NCBI GenBank assembly: GCA_948144175.1
Contig: CANXME010002323.1
Span: 124,001-188,000 of the forward strand
Length of the DNA stretch: 64,000 nt
From: Closterium sp. NIES-65
Lineage: Eukaryota; Streptophyta; Zygnematophyceae; Desmidiales; Closteriaceae
Direction: 5' to 3'
This document shows, in pieces, positions 18,701-28,072 of the stretch (position 1 is its first letter; each line of letters starts with the position of its first letter). Under the pieces are notes generated by a model. The model was not told the origin of the DNA. It searched no databases and was given only the letters and a program-made list of their open reading frames with translations. The translations under genes were made by a program, and so were the position numbers.

Positions 18701-20269
18701 CGTTCTTACGCGGAGGCCGTAGAGGGTCCCTACTCCTCTCAGTGGCAGGCAGCTATGGATGCAGAGATGGCTTCCTGGAAGTCCACAGGCACCTACGTTG
18801 ACGCGGTTCCCCCTCCTGGGGCGAACATCGTCAGTGGCATGTGGATCTTCAGGGTGAAGCGGCCGCCGGGCTCTCCACCTGTCTTCAAGGCACGGTACGT
18901 TGCTTGTGGCTTCAGTCAGCGGCAGGGAGTTGACTACTTTCAGACCTTCTCTCCCACCCCGAAGATGACTACTCTTCGGGTGCTGCTGCACATAGCCGCT
19001 CAGCGCGACTACGAGCTTCACTCTCTCGACTTCAGCACTGCGTTCTTGCAGGGGAGCCTGCACGAGGAGATCTGGCTTCGCCGTCCACCTGGCTTCACTG
19101 GGACTTTCCCTCCTGGCACCCAGTGGAGCCTCCGACGGCCAGTCTACGGTCTCCGCCAGGCACCGCGTGAGTGGCACGACACACTGAGGACTACGCTTGC
19201 GGCTCTTGGGTTTGCTCCTTCTACTGCTGACCCGTCGCTGTTTCTTCGCACCGACACTTCCCTGCCGCCGTTCTACATCCTCGTGTACGTCGACGACTTG
19301 GTCTTTGCCACAGCGGACACTGCTGGACTCGCCTACGTGAAGTCCGAGCTGCTGAAGAGACACACGTGCACAGACCTGGGTGAACTGCGCAGCTACCTTG
19401 GCTTGCAGATCACTCGGGACAGAGCACGCCGCACCATTACCTTGACTCAGTCACACATGGTGCAGCAGGTCCTTCAGCGCTTCGGCTTCACGTACTCCTC
19501 GCCTCAGGCCACTCCTCTGCCTACTCGCCACTCACTCTCAGCTCTGCCTTCGGATGAGTCCGTAGAGTCGAGTGGTCCGTATGCAGAGCATGTTGGCTGC
19601 CTCATGTACCTGATGACCTGCACACGACCTGACCTTGCATACCCTCTGAGCATTCTAGCACGCTATGTTGCTCCTGGGAGACACAGACCAGAGCACATGG
19701 CTGCAGCGAAGAGGGTATTGCGCTACCTGTGCAGTACGTCGGGCATGGGGCTAGTGCTTGGAGGGCGGAGTCCAGTGGTCCTTACCGGCCACGCGGACGC
19801 TTCTTGGGCTGACGACCAGGCTACGCAGCGGTCGTCACAGGGTTACACCTTCAGCCTTGGTTCCGGCTCTGTCTCGTGGCGGTCTACTCGCTCGTCTTCG
19901 GTTCTCGGCTCCAGTTGTGAGGCTGAGATCTACGCCGGGGCCATGGCTGCACAGGAGCTTCGCTGGCTCACCTACCTGCTGACTGACCTTGGAGAGCCGC
20001 CTCGTTCTCCTCCAGTGCTGTACGTAGACAACAAGGCCATGCTGGCCTTGTGTCGAGAGCAGCGCTTGGAGCACAGAACGAAGCACATTGCTCTCCGCTA
20101 CTTCCTTGCTCGTGAGCTGCAGCGGCGTGGTCAGTTGCGACTTGCGTACGTGGCCTCTGAGGCCAACACTGCTGATGTGTTCACCAAGGCACTCGCGCCT
20201 TGTGACCATCAGCGCTTTTGCACCCAGCTGGGTCTTGTGCCTGTCTTGCCTCACTTGCTCTCCTCTTGA
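15722..20269 (+). CDS. copia E pol (protease, integrase, RT, RNase H), frameshifted from gag
   Basis: The 1515-codon frame carries protease (LTFTLDSGASRSFFRDRTTL), the pre-integrase zinc region (LLWHHRLGHPS ... CVPCVEG) and integrase (HMDVWGP, LHSDRGGEF, AERRIG). A long Gly/Ala/Glu/Pro repeat linker follows, then RT (LDFSTAFLQGSLHEEIW, VYVDDLVFA) and RNase H (HADASWADDQ, YVDNKAM, ANTADVFTKAL). Compared with F it has a small deletion and frameshift at its start and substitutions such as VACGFSQ for VARGFSQ. It has no start of its own and would depend on the gag frame, so the element is probably no longer autonomous. The enzymatic domains are otherwise open. Confidence 0.85.
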   Translation: MIFDFDFVTYSEENEGYRCFQPDPGIDTAALGACEAAALGASASALSGTGETALSGTASSSSSLTFTLDSGASRSFFRDRTTLTPLGRPVAVSLADPSWGPVLSHFSTVLPCPAAPSGTLSGLYLPSFSTNLVSGADLQDVGVHQFTPASQRVTHCTEARTGRHLATFSRRPGSSLYTLTVESPPVPASGQVAASGQVLAAASRSGHESAPCSCRLLSHETLLWHHRLGHPSLPRLRSMASRVLVSGLPQSLPPLPSGPGPSCVPCVEGRLRATPHSSHFPPTEAPLQTLHMDVWGPAPVRGQGHERYFLLVVDDYSRYTTVLPLRSKGAVTEVLIDWIREARLQLRKSFGSDFPVLRLHSDRGGEFSSRLLRDYCRARGIRQTFTLPDSPQQNGIAERRIGMVMDVARTSMMHVAAPHFLWPFAVRYAAHQLNLHPRVSRPAMSPALLWTGKVGDASVFRVWGSRAFVRDLSADKLSPRAAPCVFLGFPTDAPGWQFYHPSSRRVLSSQDVTFDESVPFYRLFPYRTPSLPPPPDFLVPVPPPVDPLPPQVPAPSGVSQVDAVDPVEVTGDSGAAAGAEPGGADSGGAVRGGAEPGGATAGGAGPEGASAEGAEPGGAEPGGAVPGGAGSGGAGSGAAEPGGAELGAAEPGGAASGAAEPGVSPAAASCREPLSPQELREWFARRWRRAAESGGAAGAGAGASSTVEGAGAAGPGAAGPAGPPGAGAAEGVGAEPTAVGPAAGGVGGAGAVAEGAGAVPAESGAAARPRPYFVPLLQQVLGLSPPVEGPPPVQSQSLLEPSSPLPAPSPYTGPTGGLAERREPASRPASPVRAARASGRSSRQRPPPVPGTHRMSLRPSTAPLRAPLPSPPESSLPALADPESDSLRAASPTVTRLLATVVTDPSFESTAASALVAELFDFAARCRLDYAASLVAESASVCPPSVGGECALGTDVLEERQEELQCLAAASPHLASVLLAPEGDPDALDIPTPRSYAEAVEGPYSSQWQAAMDAEMASWKSTGTYVDAVPPPGANIVSGMWIFRVKRPPGSPPVFKARYVACGFSQRQGVDYFQTFSPTPKMTTLRVLLHIAAQRDYELHSLDFSTAFLQGSLHEEIWLRRPPGFTGTFPPGTQWSLRRPVYGLRQAPREWHDTLRTTLAALGFAPSTADPSLFLRTDTSLPPFYILVYVDDLVFATADTAGLAYVKSELLKRHTCTDLGELRSYLGLQITRDRARRTITLTQSHMVQQVLQRFGFTYSSPQATPLPTRHSLSALPSDESVESSGPYAEHVGCLMYLMTCTRPDLAYPLSILARYVAPGRHRPEHMAAAKRVLRYLCSTSGMGLVLGGRSPVVLTGHADASWADDQATQRSSQGYTFSLGSGSVSWRSTRSSSVLGSSCEAEIYAGAMAAQELRWLTYLLTDLGEPPRSPPVLYVDNKAMLALCREQRLEHRTKHIALRYFLARELQRRGQLRLAYVASEANTADVFTKALAPCDHQRFCTQLGLVPVLPHLLSS

Positions 20270-20469
20270 CTTCACTTGTACTGTGACATATATATATACC
20301 TGCTCTTGCTTGTCTAGTTATATATATATGTCTGTACTCCTGCATGTGAACTTGCCTCTGGCCCTGCTCTTGTGCTCGGACTGTGTGGTGACTTTGTGAT
20401 CCACCCTGAGCTTGCTTTGCTTTGCTTGACTGGTCTTGTGACCCCTTGTTCTCCCCCACTTTGCCTATG

Positions 20470-20594
20470 TGTGAAAATATGAATGAACTATGAATGAAAG
20501 CAGTACAAATATGAAACCGTAACTGGGTTGTACCCCCTATGAGATGCCCCACTACAGCCTACACAGCAGTATAAACTATAGATATGTTCTGACA
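20470..20594 (-). repeat. 3' LTR of F (125 bp)
   Basis: TGTCAGAACATATC ... TTTTCACA on the minus strand, directly downstream of the polypurine tract at 20595-20606. Confidence 0.85.
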
Positions 20595-20801
20595 CACCCC
20601 CATAGGCAAAGTGGGGGAGAACAAGGGGTCACAAGACCAGTCAAGCAAGACAAAGCAAAGCTCAGGGTGGATCACAAAGTCACCACACAGTCCGAGCACA
20701 AGAGCAAGGCCAAAGGCCAGTTCACAAGCAAGAGTACAGACATATATATAAAGCTAGACAAGCAAGAGCAGGTATATATATATGTCACAGTACAAGTGAA
20801 G

Positions 20802-23800
20802 TCAAGAGGAGAGCAAGTGAGGCAAGACAGGCACAAGACCCAGCTGGGTGCAGAAGCGCTGATGGTCACAAGGCGCAAGTGCCTTGGTGAACACATCAGC
20901 AGTGTTGGCCTCAGAGGCCACGTACGCAAGTCGCAACTGACCACGCTGCTGCAACTCACGAGCAAGGAAGTAGCGGAGAGCAATGTGCTTCGTTCTGTGC
21001 TCCAAGCGCTGCTCTCGACACAAGGCCAGCATAGCCTTGTTGTCTACGTACAGCACTGGAGGAGAACGAGGCGGCTCTCCAAGGTCAGTCAGCAGGTAGG
21101 TGAGCCAGCGAAGCTCCTGTGCAGCCATGGCCCCGGCGTAGATCTCAGCCTCACAACTGGAGCCGAGAACCGAAGACGAGCGAGTAGACCGCCACGAGAC
21201 AGAGCCGGAACCAAGGCTGAAGGTGTAACCCTGTGACGACCGCTGCGTAGCCTGGTCGTCAGCCCAAGAAGCGTCCGCGTGGCCGGTAAGGACCACTGGA
21301 CTCCGCCCTCCAAGCACTAGCCCCATGCCTGACGTACTGCACAGGTAGCGCAATACCCTCTTCGCTGCAGCCATGTGCTCCGGTCTGTGTCTCCCAGGAG
21401 CAACATAGCGTGCAAGAATGCTCAGAGGGTATGCAAGGTCAGGTCGTGTGTAGGTCATCAGGTACATGAGGCAGCCAACAAGCTCCGCATACGGACCACT
21501 CGACTCTACGGACTCATCCGAAGGCAGAGCTGAGAGTGAGTGGCGAGTAGGCAGAGGAGTGGCCTGAGGCGAGGAGTACGTGAAGCCGAAGCGCTGAAGG
21601 ACCTGCTGCACCATGTGTGACTGAGTCAAGGTAATGGTGCGGCGTGCTCTGTCCCGAGTGATCTGCAAGCCAAGGTAGCTGCGCAGTTCACCCAGGTCTG
21701 TGCACGTGTGTCTCTTCAACAGCTCGGACTTCACGTAGGCGAGTCCAGCAGTGTCCGCTGTGGCAAAGACCAGGTCGTCGACGTACACGAGGATGTAGAA
21801 CGGCGGTAGGGAAGTGTCGGTGCGAAGAAACAGAGACGGGTCAGCAGTAGAAGGAGCAAACCCAAGAGCCGCAAGCGTAGTCCTCAGTGTGTCGTGCCAC
21901 TCACGCGGTGCCTGGCGGAGACCGTAGACTGGCCGTCGGAGGCTCCACTGGGTGCCAGGAGGGAAAGTCCCAGTGAAGCCAGGTGGACGGCGAAGCCAGA
22001 TCTCCTCGTGCAGGCTACCCTGCAAGAACGCAGTGCTGAAGTCGAGAGAGTGAAGCTCGTAGTCGCGCTGAGCGGCTATGTGCAGCAGCACCCGAAGAGT
22101 AGTCATCTTCGGGGTGGGAGAGAAGGTCTGAAAGTAGTCAACTCCCTGCCGCTGACTGAAGCCACGAGCAACGTAACGTGCCTTGAAGACAGGTGGAGAG
22201 CCCGGCGGCCGCTTCACCCTGAAGATCCACATGCCACTGACGATGTTCGCCCCAGGAGGGGGAACCGCGTCAACGTAGGTGCCTGTGGACTTCCAGGAAG
22301 CCATCTCTGCATCCATAGCTGCCTGCCACTGAGAGGAGTAGGGACCCTCTACGGCCTCCGCGTAAGAACGCGGAGTCGGGATGTCTAGTGCATCCGGGTC
22401 TCCCTCAGGGGCAAGCAGTACAGACGCGAGATGAGGTGAAGCAGCCGCTAGACACTGTAACTCCTCCTGCCTGTCCTCTAGGACGTCCGTGCCAAGAGCA
22501 CACTCACCCCCGACGGACGGAGGACAGACAGACGCAGACTCAGCAACAAGACTAGCAGCGTAGTCGAGACGACAGCGAGCAGCAAAGTCGACGAGCTCAG
22601 CGACTAGAGCAGACGCAGCAGTGGACTCAAAAGAGGGGTCAGTGACGACAGTAGCAAGCAGACGCGTGACAGTGGGACTGGCAGCACGAAGAGAGTCCGA
22701 CTCAGGGTCCGCAAGCGCAGGAAGAGAGGACTCAGGAGGAGAAGGCAAAGGGGCACGCAGAGGAGCAGTGGACGGACGTAAAGACATCCGGTGCGTGCCA
22801 GGGACAGGAGGAGGACGCTGACGCGAACTGCGACCACTAGCGCGAGCAGCACGAACAGGCGACGCGGGACGAGACGCAGGCTCACGACGCTCAGCAAGAC
22901 CTCCAGTAGGACCAGTGTAAGGAGAGGGAGCAGGCAGTGGAGAGGAAGGCTCCAGTAGGGGCTGCGACTGGACAGGCGGTGGACCCTCTACTGGAGGAGA
23001 AAGACCAAGAACCTGCTGAAGGAGCGGAACGAAGTACGGCCGAGGCCGCGCGGCAGCTCCAGACTCAGCAGGGACAGCACCAGCACCCTCAGCAACAGCA
23101 CCAGCGCCACCCACACCTCCAGCGGCAGGACCAACAGCAGCAGGCTCAGCACGAACGCCCTCAGCAGCTCCAGCTCCAGGAGGACCTGCAGGGCCAGCAG
23201 CTCCGGGACCGGCTGCACCCGCACCCTCGACGGTCGAAGAAGCTCCAGCTCCAGCTCCAGCAGCACCTCCAGACTCAGCAGCACGCCTCCAGCGGCGAGC
23301 GAACCACTCGCGCAGCTCCTGTGGAGAGAGGGGCTCCCGGCGAGACGCAGCAGCAGGAGAAACCCCAAGCTCAGCAGCTCCAGACGCAGCACCCCCAGGC
23401 TCAGCAGCTCCCAGCTCAGCACCCCCAGGCTCAGCAGCTCCCGACCCAGCACCCCCAGACCCAGCACCTCCAGGCACAGCACCCCCCGGCTCAGCACCCC
23501 CAGGCTCCGCACCCTCCGCAGTAGCACCCTCAGGCCCAGCACCCCCAGCAGTAGCACCCCCAGGCTCAGCACCCCCGCGCACAGCACCCCCAGAGTCAGC
23601 ACCCGCAGCAGCACCAGAGTCACCAGTAACCTCGACCGGGTCAACGGCGTCTACCTGGGACACACCTGAGGGGGCAGGAACCTGAGGGGGGAGGGGGTCT
23701 ACCGGGGGGGGAACCGGCACAAGGAAGTCCGGGGGAGGGGGGAGGGAAGGAGTGCGGTAGGGGAAGAGACGGTAGAAGGGGACTGACTCGTCGAACGTGA

Positions 23801-26693
23801 CGTCCTGGGAGGACAGAACACGACGAGAGGAGGGGTGGTAAAACTGCCACCCTGGGGCGTCAGTGGGGAAGCCAAGGAAGACACAGGGAGCAGCACGAGG
23901 GGACAGCTTGTCCGCAGACAAGTCGCGGACAAACGCCCGAGATCCCCAGACACGGAACACAGACGCATCGCCAACCTTCCCCGTCCACAGCAAGGCTGGG
24001 GACATCGCTGGCCGAGAGACCCGGGGGTGAAGGTTGAGCTGATGCGCCGCGTACCTCACCGCAAACGGCCACAGAAAATGGGGGGCAGCCGCATGCATCA
24101 TGGACGTACGAGCGACATCCATGACCATGCCAATGCGGCGCTCAGCAATCCCATTTTGCTGTGGTGAGTCCGGAAGCGTGAAGGTCTGGCGGATCCCCCG
24201 TGCACGACAGTAGTCTCGCAGAAGGCGAGAAGAGAACTCTCCGCCTCTGTCAGAGTGCAGACGCAGAACAGGAAAGTCCGAGCCGAAGCTCTTCCTGAGC
24301 TGGAGACGAGCCTCGCGGATCCAGTCGATCAGCACCTCAGTGACCGCACCCTTGCTGCGCAAGGGGAGGACTGTGGTGTAACGCGAGTAGTCGTCAACCA
24401 CCAACAGGAAGTAGCGCTCGTAACCCTGCCCACGGACGGGGGCTGGGCCCCACACATCCATGTGAAGCGTCTGCAGGGGAGCCTCTGTCGGGGGGAAGTG
24501 GGAGGAGTGAGGAGTAGCCCGGAGGCGACCCTCGACACAGGGGACACAGGAAGGTCCTGGCCCGGAGGGGAGAGGAGGGAGAGACTGGGGAAGACCAGAG
24601 ACAAGGACACGGGAAGCCATGCTCCGAAGACGGGGCAAGGAGGGGTGGCCAAGACGGTGGTGCCACAGGAGAGTCTCGTGAGACAGGAGGCGACAAGAAC
24701 AGGGGGCAGACTCAGGACCTGACCGGGACGCAGCAGCAAGTACCTGACCCGACGCAGCCACCTGACCAGACGCAGGGACAGGAGGAGACTCAACGGTCAG
24801 GGTGTAGAGACTCGACCCCGGCCGACGTGAGAACGTGGCCAGGTGTCGGCCTGTGCGAGCCTCCGTGCAGTGGGTCACCCTCTGACGTGCAGGAGTGAAC
24901 TGGTGAACACCCCCATCCTGCAGGTCCGCTCCACTCACCAAGTTCGTAGAGAACGAGGGAAGGTACAGACCCGACAGGGTGCCCGAAGGGGCAGCCGGAC
25001 ACGGGAGGACAGTGGAGAAGTGAGACAGGACAGGACCCCCAGAGGGGTCAGCAAGGGAGACCGCAACCGGCATGGCGAGCGGCGAAAGGGTAGTGCGGTC
25101 TCGAAAGAAGGAGCGAGAAGCTCCGGAGTCAAGTGTGAAAGTGAGGGAGGACGAGGACGACTCAGTACCTGAGAGCGCAGTCTCACCAGTACCTGAGAGC
25201 GCAGACGCACTGGCACCTAGAGCAGCAGCCTCACAAGCACCTAGCGCAGCAGTACCAATGCCCGGGTCGGGCTGAAAACACCGGTAACCCTCATTCTCCT
25301 CACTATAATCCACAACATACATAGCAGTAAGGATAGCATCAAAATCAAGATCAAAGATCGCTACACCAGCCCTGAGAAGCTCATCCCAGCGAGGGATCTC
25401 ACTAGCCCCAGGGAACTGCTGACGCCAAGCGTCCGTCAGGCGGCCAAAGCAGCGCTGGATGGCGTGGGCACCCCCACACTGCTCACCCGCGCGGTCGCCG
25501 GAACGAAGAACGTAGGTGCAGGGACCAGTACCCCCACCCCTCTGACGCCCAGCGTACCACTCACGAAGCTGCTGAGGCGAAGGGATGTCCCGCGAGCGCT
25601 GCTGCTGCTGCCGGTGCGAGCGCTGGCCACCACCACCGCCGCTACGCTGCTGGGTACCACCCCGACCAGCTCCACCTCCTCCACCACTACTGCCTCCTCC
25701 GCTGCCGCCTCCACTGCCTCCACCTCCGCCGCCTCCACCCCCGCCGCTGCCTCCACCACCACCGCTGGAACCACCACCACCGTCTCCGCCGCTGCTGCCG
25801 CCACCACCACCACCACCCCCGCCACTAGCCCCGCCGCCACCCCCACTCCCTCCGCCGCCACCGCCGCCACCGCCACCGCCCCCTCCAGCTCCACCCGCGC
25901 CCTTGCCCCCCTTGCCCTTGCTGGAGCGACGTCTCCCACTAGGGGCAGACGCCGCGCCGACCGACTCAAGACCAAGCAGGTCGGCAGCAGCAGCAGAGGC
26001 AACAGAGGGCAGCAAGGGGGAAGGAGAGCACCCCTCAAAGATGGGGGTGCGAGGGTCACCACGAGAAGCACCTACAGCGACTATGCTCTTCTCCGCTGCA
26101 AGGAGGGCCTTCTCGAGGAGGTCGACGGTGAGAGTGGTGGGACAGACTGCGAGAAAGTGGTCCCTGACGACGCGAAGGGAGTCAGGGAGGCGTGCGACTA
26201 CGTAGTAGAGAGCGATGTACATGGGGGGGGGGTTCTTAGCGCAGAACTCAGCAGGAAGGGCGGCGCGGTAGCGAGTGTCACTAGTGCGGAGGTGCGTAAT
26301 GAGGTCAGCGACAGTGGGAAAGGCAGAGAGGTCAGGAAAGAGGTAGGGAAGCATGAGACGGCTCAGTGCAGCAGTGGCAGGGGAGGAGTAGCGCGCAACT
26401 ACAGCGTCGTACAAGGTCTGAGCACTCTTGTACTGACTAAAGTGCGCACGCTCAGAGGTAGGGAGGTGGCGACGCACAGCAAGACGTGCAGCAGCATCAC
26501 GGGTGGCCCACTTAGAGCGGACAGCGGGATCAGCATCAGCAGCAGGGGCAGGAGAGGCGCCGGAGGTGAGGTCAAAGAGAGAAAGGTCGTCAGCCCTGTC
26601 GCACTGTAAGAACAGCTGCAGGTCGTCTAACCAGACCTCAAAATCAATGGCGCGACCCTCAGCGTCAAAAGCTAGGACACTAGGGGTAGCCAT
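20802..26693 (-). CDS. copia F gag-pol polyprotein (1963 aa, intact)
   Basis: The ATG at 26693 starts MATPSVLAFDAEGRAIDFEV; earlier in-frame codons have no ATG. Approximate order: gag capsid 1-240, poly-Gly/Ser linker 259-351, CCHC-like knuckle near 395-415, protease with LDSGA near 521, pre-integrase zinc region near 660-710, integrase with catalytic D near 743 and 813, a Gly/Ala/Glu/Pro repeat linker about 1010-1130, RT with YVDD near 1634, and RNase H with HADASW near 1803 and YVDNKAM near 1880. It ends PVLPHLLSS. All catalytic motifs are present with no internal stop. gag and pol share one frame, so the gag/pol ratio is not set by frameshifting. Length is larger than typical copia polyproteins because of the two low-complexity linkers. 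Confidence 0.9.
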   Translation of the reverse strand: MATPSVLAFDAEGRAIDFEVWLDDLQLFLQCDRADDLSLFDLTSGASPAPAADADPAVRSKWATRDAAARLAVRRHLPTSERAHFSQYKSAQTLYDAVVARYSSPATAALSRLMLPYLFPDLSAFPTVADLITHLRTSDTRYRAALPAEFCAKNPPPMYIALYYVVARLPDSLRVVRDHFLAVCPTTLTVDLLEKALLAAEKSIVAVGASRGDPRTPIFEGCSPSPLLPSVASAAAADLLGLESVGAASAPSGRRRSSKGKGGKGAGGAGGGGGGGGGGGGGSGGGGGASGGGGGGGGGSSGGDGGGGSSGGGGGSGGGGGGGGGGSGGGSGGGSSGGGGGAGRGGTQQRSGGGGGQRSHRQQQQRSRDIPSPQQLREWYAGRQRGGGTGPCTYVLRSGDRAGEQCGGAHAIQRCFGRLTDAWRQQFPGASEIPRWDELLRAGVAIFDLDFDAILTAMYVVDYSEENEGYRCFQPDPGIGTAALGACEAAALGASASALSGTGETALSGTESSSSSLTFTLDSGASRSFFRDRTTLSPLAMPVAVSLADPSGGPVLSHFSTVLPCPAAPSGTLSGLYLPSFSTNLVSGADLQDGGVHQFTPARQRVTHCTEARTGRHLATFSRRPGSSLYTLTVESPPVPASGQVAASGQVLAAASRSGPESAPCSCRLLSHETLLWHHRLGHPSLPRLRSMASRVLVSGLPQSLPPLPSGPGPSCVPCVEGRLRATPHSSHFPPTEAPLQTLHMDVWGPAPVRGQGYERYFLLVVDDYSRYTTVLPLRSKGAVTEVLIDWIREARLQLRKSFGSDFPVLRLHSDRGGEFSSRLLRDYCRARGIRQTFTLPDSPQQNGIAERRIGMVMDVARTSMMHAAAPHFLWPFAVRYAAHQLNLHPRVSRPAMSPALLWTGKVGDASVFRVWGSRAFVRDLSADKLSPRAAPCVFLGFPTDAPGWQFYHPSSRRVLSSQDVTFDESVPFYRLFPYRTPSLPPPPDFLVPVPPPVDPLPPQVPAPSGVSQVDAVDPVEVTGDSGAAAGADSGGAVRGGAEPGGATAGGAGPEGATAEGAEPGGAEPGGAVPGGAGSGGAGSGAAEPGGAELGAAEPGGAASGAAELGVSPAAASRREPLSPQELREWFARRWRRAAESGGAAGAGAGASSTVEGAGAAGPGAAGPAGPPGAGAAEGVRAEPAAVGPAAGGVGGAGAVAEGAGAVPAESGAAARPRPYFVPLLQQVLGLSPPVEGPPPVQSQPLLEPSSPLPAPSPYTGPTGGLAERREPASRPASPVRAARASGRSSRQRPPPVPGTHRMSLRPSTAPLRAPLPSPPESSLPALADPESDSLRAASPTVTRLLATVVTDPSFESTAASALVAELVDFAARCRLDYAASLVAESASVCPPSVGGECALGTDVLEDRQEELQCLAAASPHLASVLLAPEGDPDALDIPTPRSYAEAVEGPYSSQWQAAMDAEMASWKSTGTYVDAVPPPGANIVSGMWIFRVKRPPGSPPVFKARYVARGFSQRQGVDYFQTFSPTPKMTTLRVLLHIAAQRDYELHSLDFSTAFLQGSLHEEIWLRRPPGFTGTFPPGTQWSLRRPVYGLRQAPREWHDTLRTTLAALGFAPSTADPSLFLRTDTSLPPFYILVYVDDLVFATADTAGLAYVKSELLKRHTCTDLGELRSYLGLQITRDRARRTITLTQSHMVQQVLQRFGFTYSSPQATPLPTRHSLSALPSDESVESSGPYAELVGCLMYLMTYTRPDLAYPLSILARYVAPGRHRPEHMAAAKRVLRYLCSTSGMGLVLGGRSPVVLTGHADASWADDQATQRSSQGYTFSLGSGSVSWRSTRSSSVLGSSCEAEIYAGAMAAQELRWLTYLLTDLGEPPRSPPVLYVDNKAMLALCREQRLEHRTKHIALRYFLARELQQRGQLRLAYVASEANTADVFTKALAPCDHQRFCTQLGLVPVLPHLLSS

Positions 26694-26789
26694 GGTGACG
26701 ACAGCGACGCAGTGCAAGCAGTAGGGAAAGAGCTCGCAGTGTCAGTGGGACAGTGCTCACCAGGCAGGGCAGGTCGTGCAGTCAGCAGA

Positions 26790-27690
26790 AAGGCGGCTCA
26801 GCGACCGGGCGGCTCGGGTGCACAGCTGCTCGGCTCCCGGGCGGCTCGGCGGCTGGGCGGCTCGGGCGCAGGGCGGCTCGGCTCCCGGGCGGCTCGGCGG
26901 CTGGGCGGCTCGGGTGCAGGGCGGCTCGGCTCCCGGGCGGCTCGGCGGCTGGGCGGCTCGGGTGCAGGGCGGCTCGGCTCCCGGGCGGCTCGGCGGCAGG
27001 GCAGCTCGGGTCCCGGGCGGCTCGGCTGCAAGATGCAGCGTCGGGCCGGCAGGTGCAGCGTCGGGCCGGCAGGTGCAGCGGCGGGCCGGCAGGTGCAAGT
27101 GGCGGGCCGTAAGAGGCGGCGGGCCGATGGGTGCAGTGGCGGGCCGGTAGGTGCAGCGGCGGGCCGGCAGGAGCAGCGGCGGGCCGGCAGGGTGCAGCGG
27201 CGGGCCGGCGGGAGCAGCGACGGGCCGGCAGGGTGCAGCGGCGGGCCGTAGAGTGCAGCGGCGGGGCCGTCGGCAGCAGAGGCGGGGCCGCGTCAGAGGA
27301 GGCGGCGTGGCCGCGTCAGGGGAGGCGGCGGGGCCGCGTCAATGGAGGCGGCGGGGCCGCGTCAGGGGAGGCGGCGGAGTCGCGTCAGGGGAGGCGGCGG
27401 GGCCTCGTCAGGGGAGGCGGCGGGGCCGCGTCAGGGGAGGCGGCGGGGCCGCGTCAAGGGAGGCGGCGGGGCCGCGTCAAGGGAGGCGGCAGGGCCGCGT
27501 CAGGGGAGGCGGCGGGGCCGCGTCAGGGGAGGCGGCGGGGCCGCGTCAAGGGAGGCGGCGGGGCCGCGTCAAGGGAGGCGGCGGGGCCGCGTTAAAAGAG
27601 GCGGCGGGGCCGCGTCAAGGGAGGCGGCTGGGCCGCGTCAGGGGAGGCGGCAAAGCCGCGTCAGAGGAGGCGGCGGGGCCGCGAGTGAAA
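26790..27690 (-). repeat. GC-rich minisatellite leader of F
   Basis: Three repeat types follow one another between primer-binding site and gag: a 23-bp unit (GCGGCGGGGCCGCGTCAGGG plus GAG) at 27270-27690, a GCAGCGGCGGGCCGGCAGG type at 27030-27260, and a GGCGGCTCGGCTCCCGGGC type at 26800-27030. Long frames exist in all phases and are composition artefacts. Confidence 0.8.
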
Positions 27691-27787
27691 AGGCGACCCG
27701 AGGGGTCGCTAAAAAAAAAGGGCGCGCCTCGGGGCGCGCGTCGGTGGGCCCAGACAACGGTCCTAAGGTAGGACCCGCTCTATACCA

Positions 27788-27924
27788 TGTGAAAATAGGA
27801 AGACAGGAATGAATGAACTATGAATGAAAGCAGTACAAATATGAAACCCTAACTGGGTTGTACCCCCTATGAGATGCCCCACTACAGCCTACACAGCAGT
27901 ATAAACTATAGATATGTTCTGACA
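27788..27924 (-). repeat. 5' LTR of F (137 bp)
   Basis: It has the same ends as 20470-20594 but is 12 bp longer near the inner end (a GAAGACAGGAATG segment in plus reading). TGGTATAGAGCGG follows on the minus strand as primer-binding site; it lacks one C of the usual TGGTATCAGAGC. Confidence 0.85.
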
Positions 27925-27935
27925 CTATGGGGGTG

Positions 27936-28067
27936 TGTCAAACATTATATATGTTATGCTTGTGTAGGCTACAGTGGGTTAGCCTATAGGGGGTACACAA
28001 TTCTAGGGTTTCCTACTTGTACTCATTTCACTGCAAGTTCATTCATTTGTGTTCGCTTATTCTCACA
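27936..28067 (+). repeat. 3' LTR of E (132 bp)
   Basis: Preceded by the remainder of the polypurine tract (GGGGTG) and followed by ACCCG. It is nearly identical to 12525-12656, with clustered differences near CTGCAAGTTCATTCATTTG. Confidence 0.9.
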
Positions 28068-28072
28068 ACCCG

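Larger units (their letters stand above)
20470..27924 (-). mobile_element. copia element F, full-length, inserted in the polypurine tract of E
   Basis: F lies between CTATG target duplications (20465-20469, 27925-27929). On the minus strand: 5' LTR 27924-27788, primer-binding site TGGTATAGAGCGGG, GC-rich repeated leader, an uninterrupted gag-pol, polypurine tract (CCTATGGGGGTG) and 3' LTR 20594-20470. The LTRs differ mainly by a 12-bp indel near the inner end. F is a close sibling of E in inverse orientation, making a large inverted repeat. With its single long reading frame it could be an autonomous element. Confidence 0.9.
12525..28067 (+). mobile_element. copia element E with nested element F and SINE insertion
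   Basis: E is flanked by a perfect ACCCG target duplication (12520-12524, 28068-28072). 5' LTR 12525-12656 and 3' LTR 27936-28067 are both 132 bp (TGTCAAAC ... TCTCACA) and differ at only a few positions. A primer-binding site TGGTATCAGAGC starts at 12657. The leader, about 1.7 kb, is GC-rich and repetitive and holds the SINE-like insertion. gag-pol runs from 14386 to 20269. F sits exactly in the polypurine tract (CCTATG | F | CTATGGGGGTG), so E was complete when F arrived. Confidence 0.9.

Noticed and set aside
27131..27812. Several overlapping Gly/Arg-rich open frames
   Set aside because: They run through 23-bp non-coding repeats in the leader of F, open in every phase because of composition.
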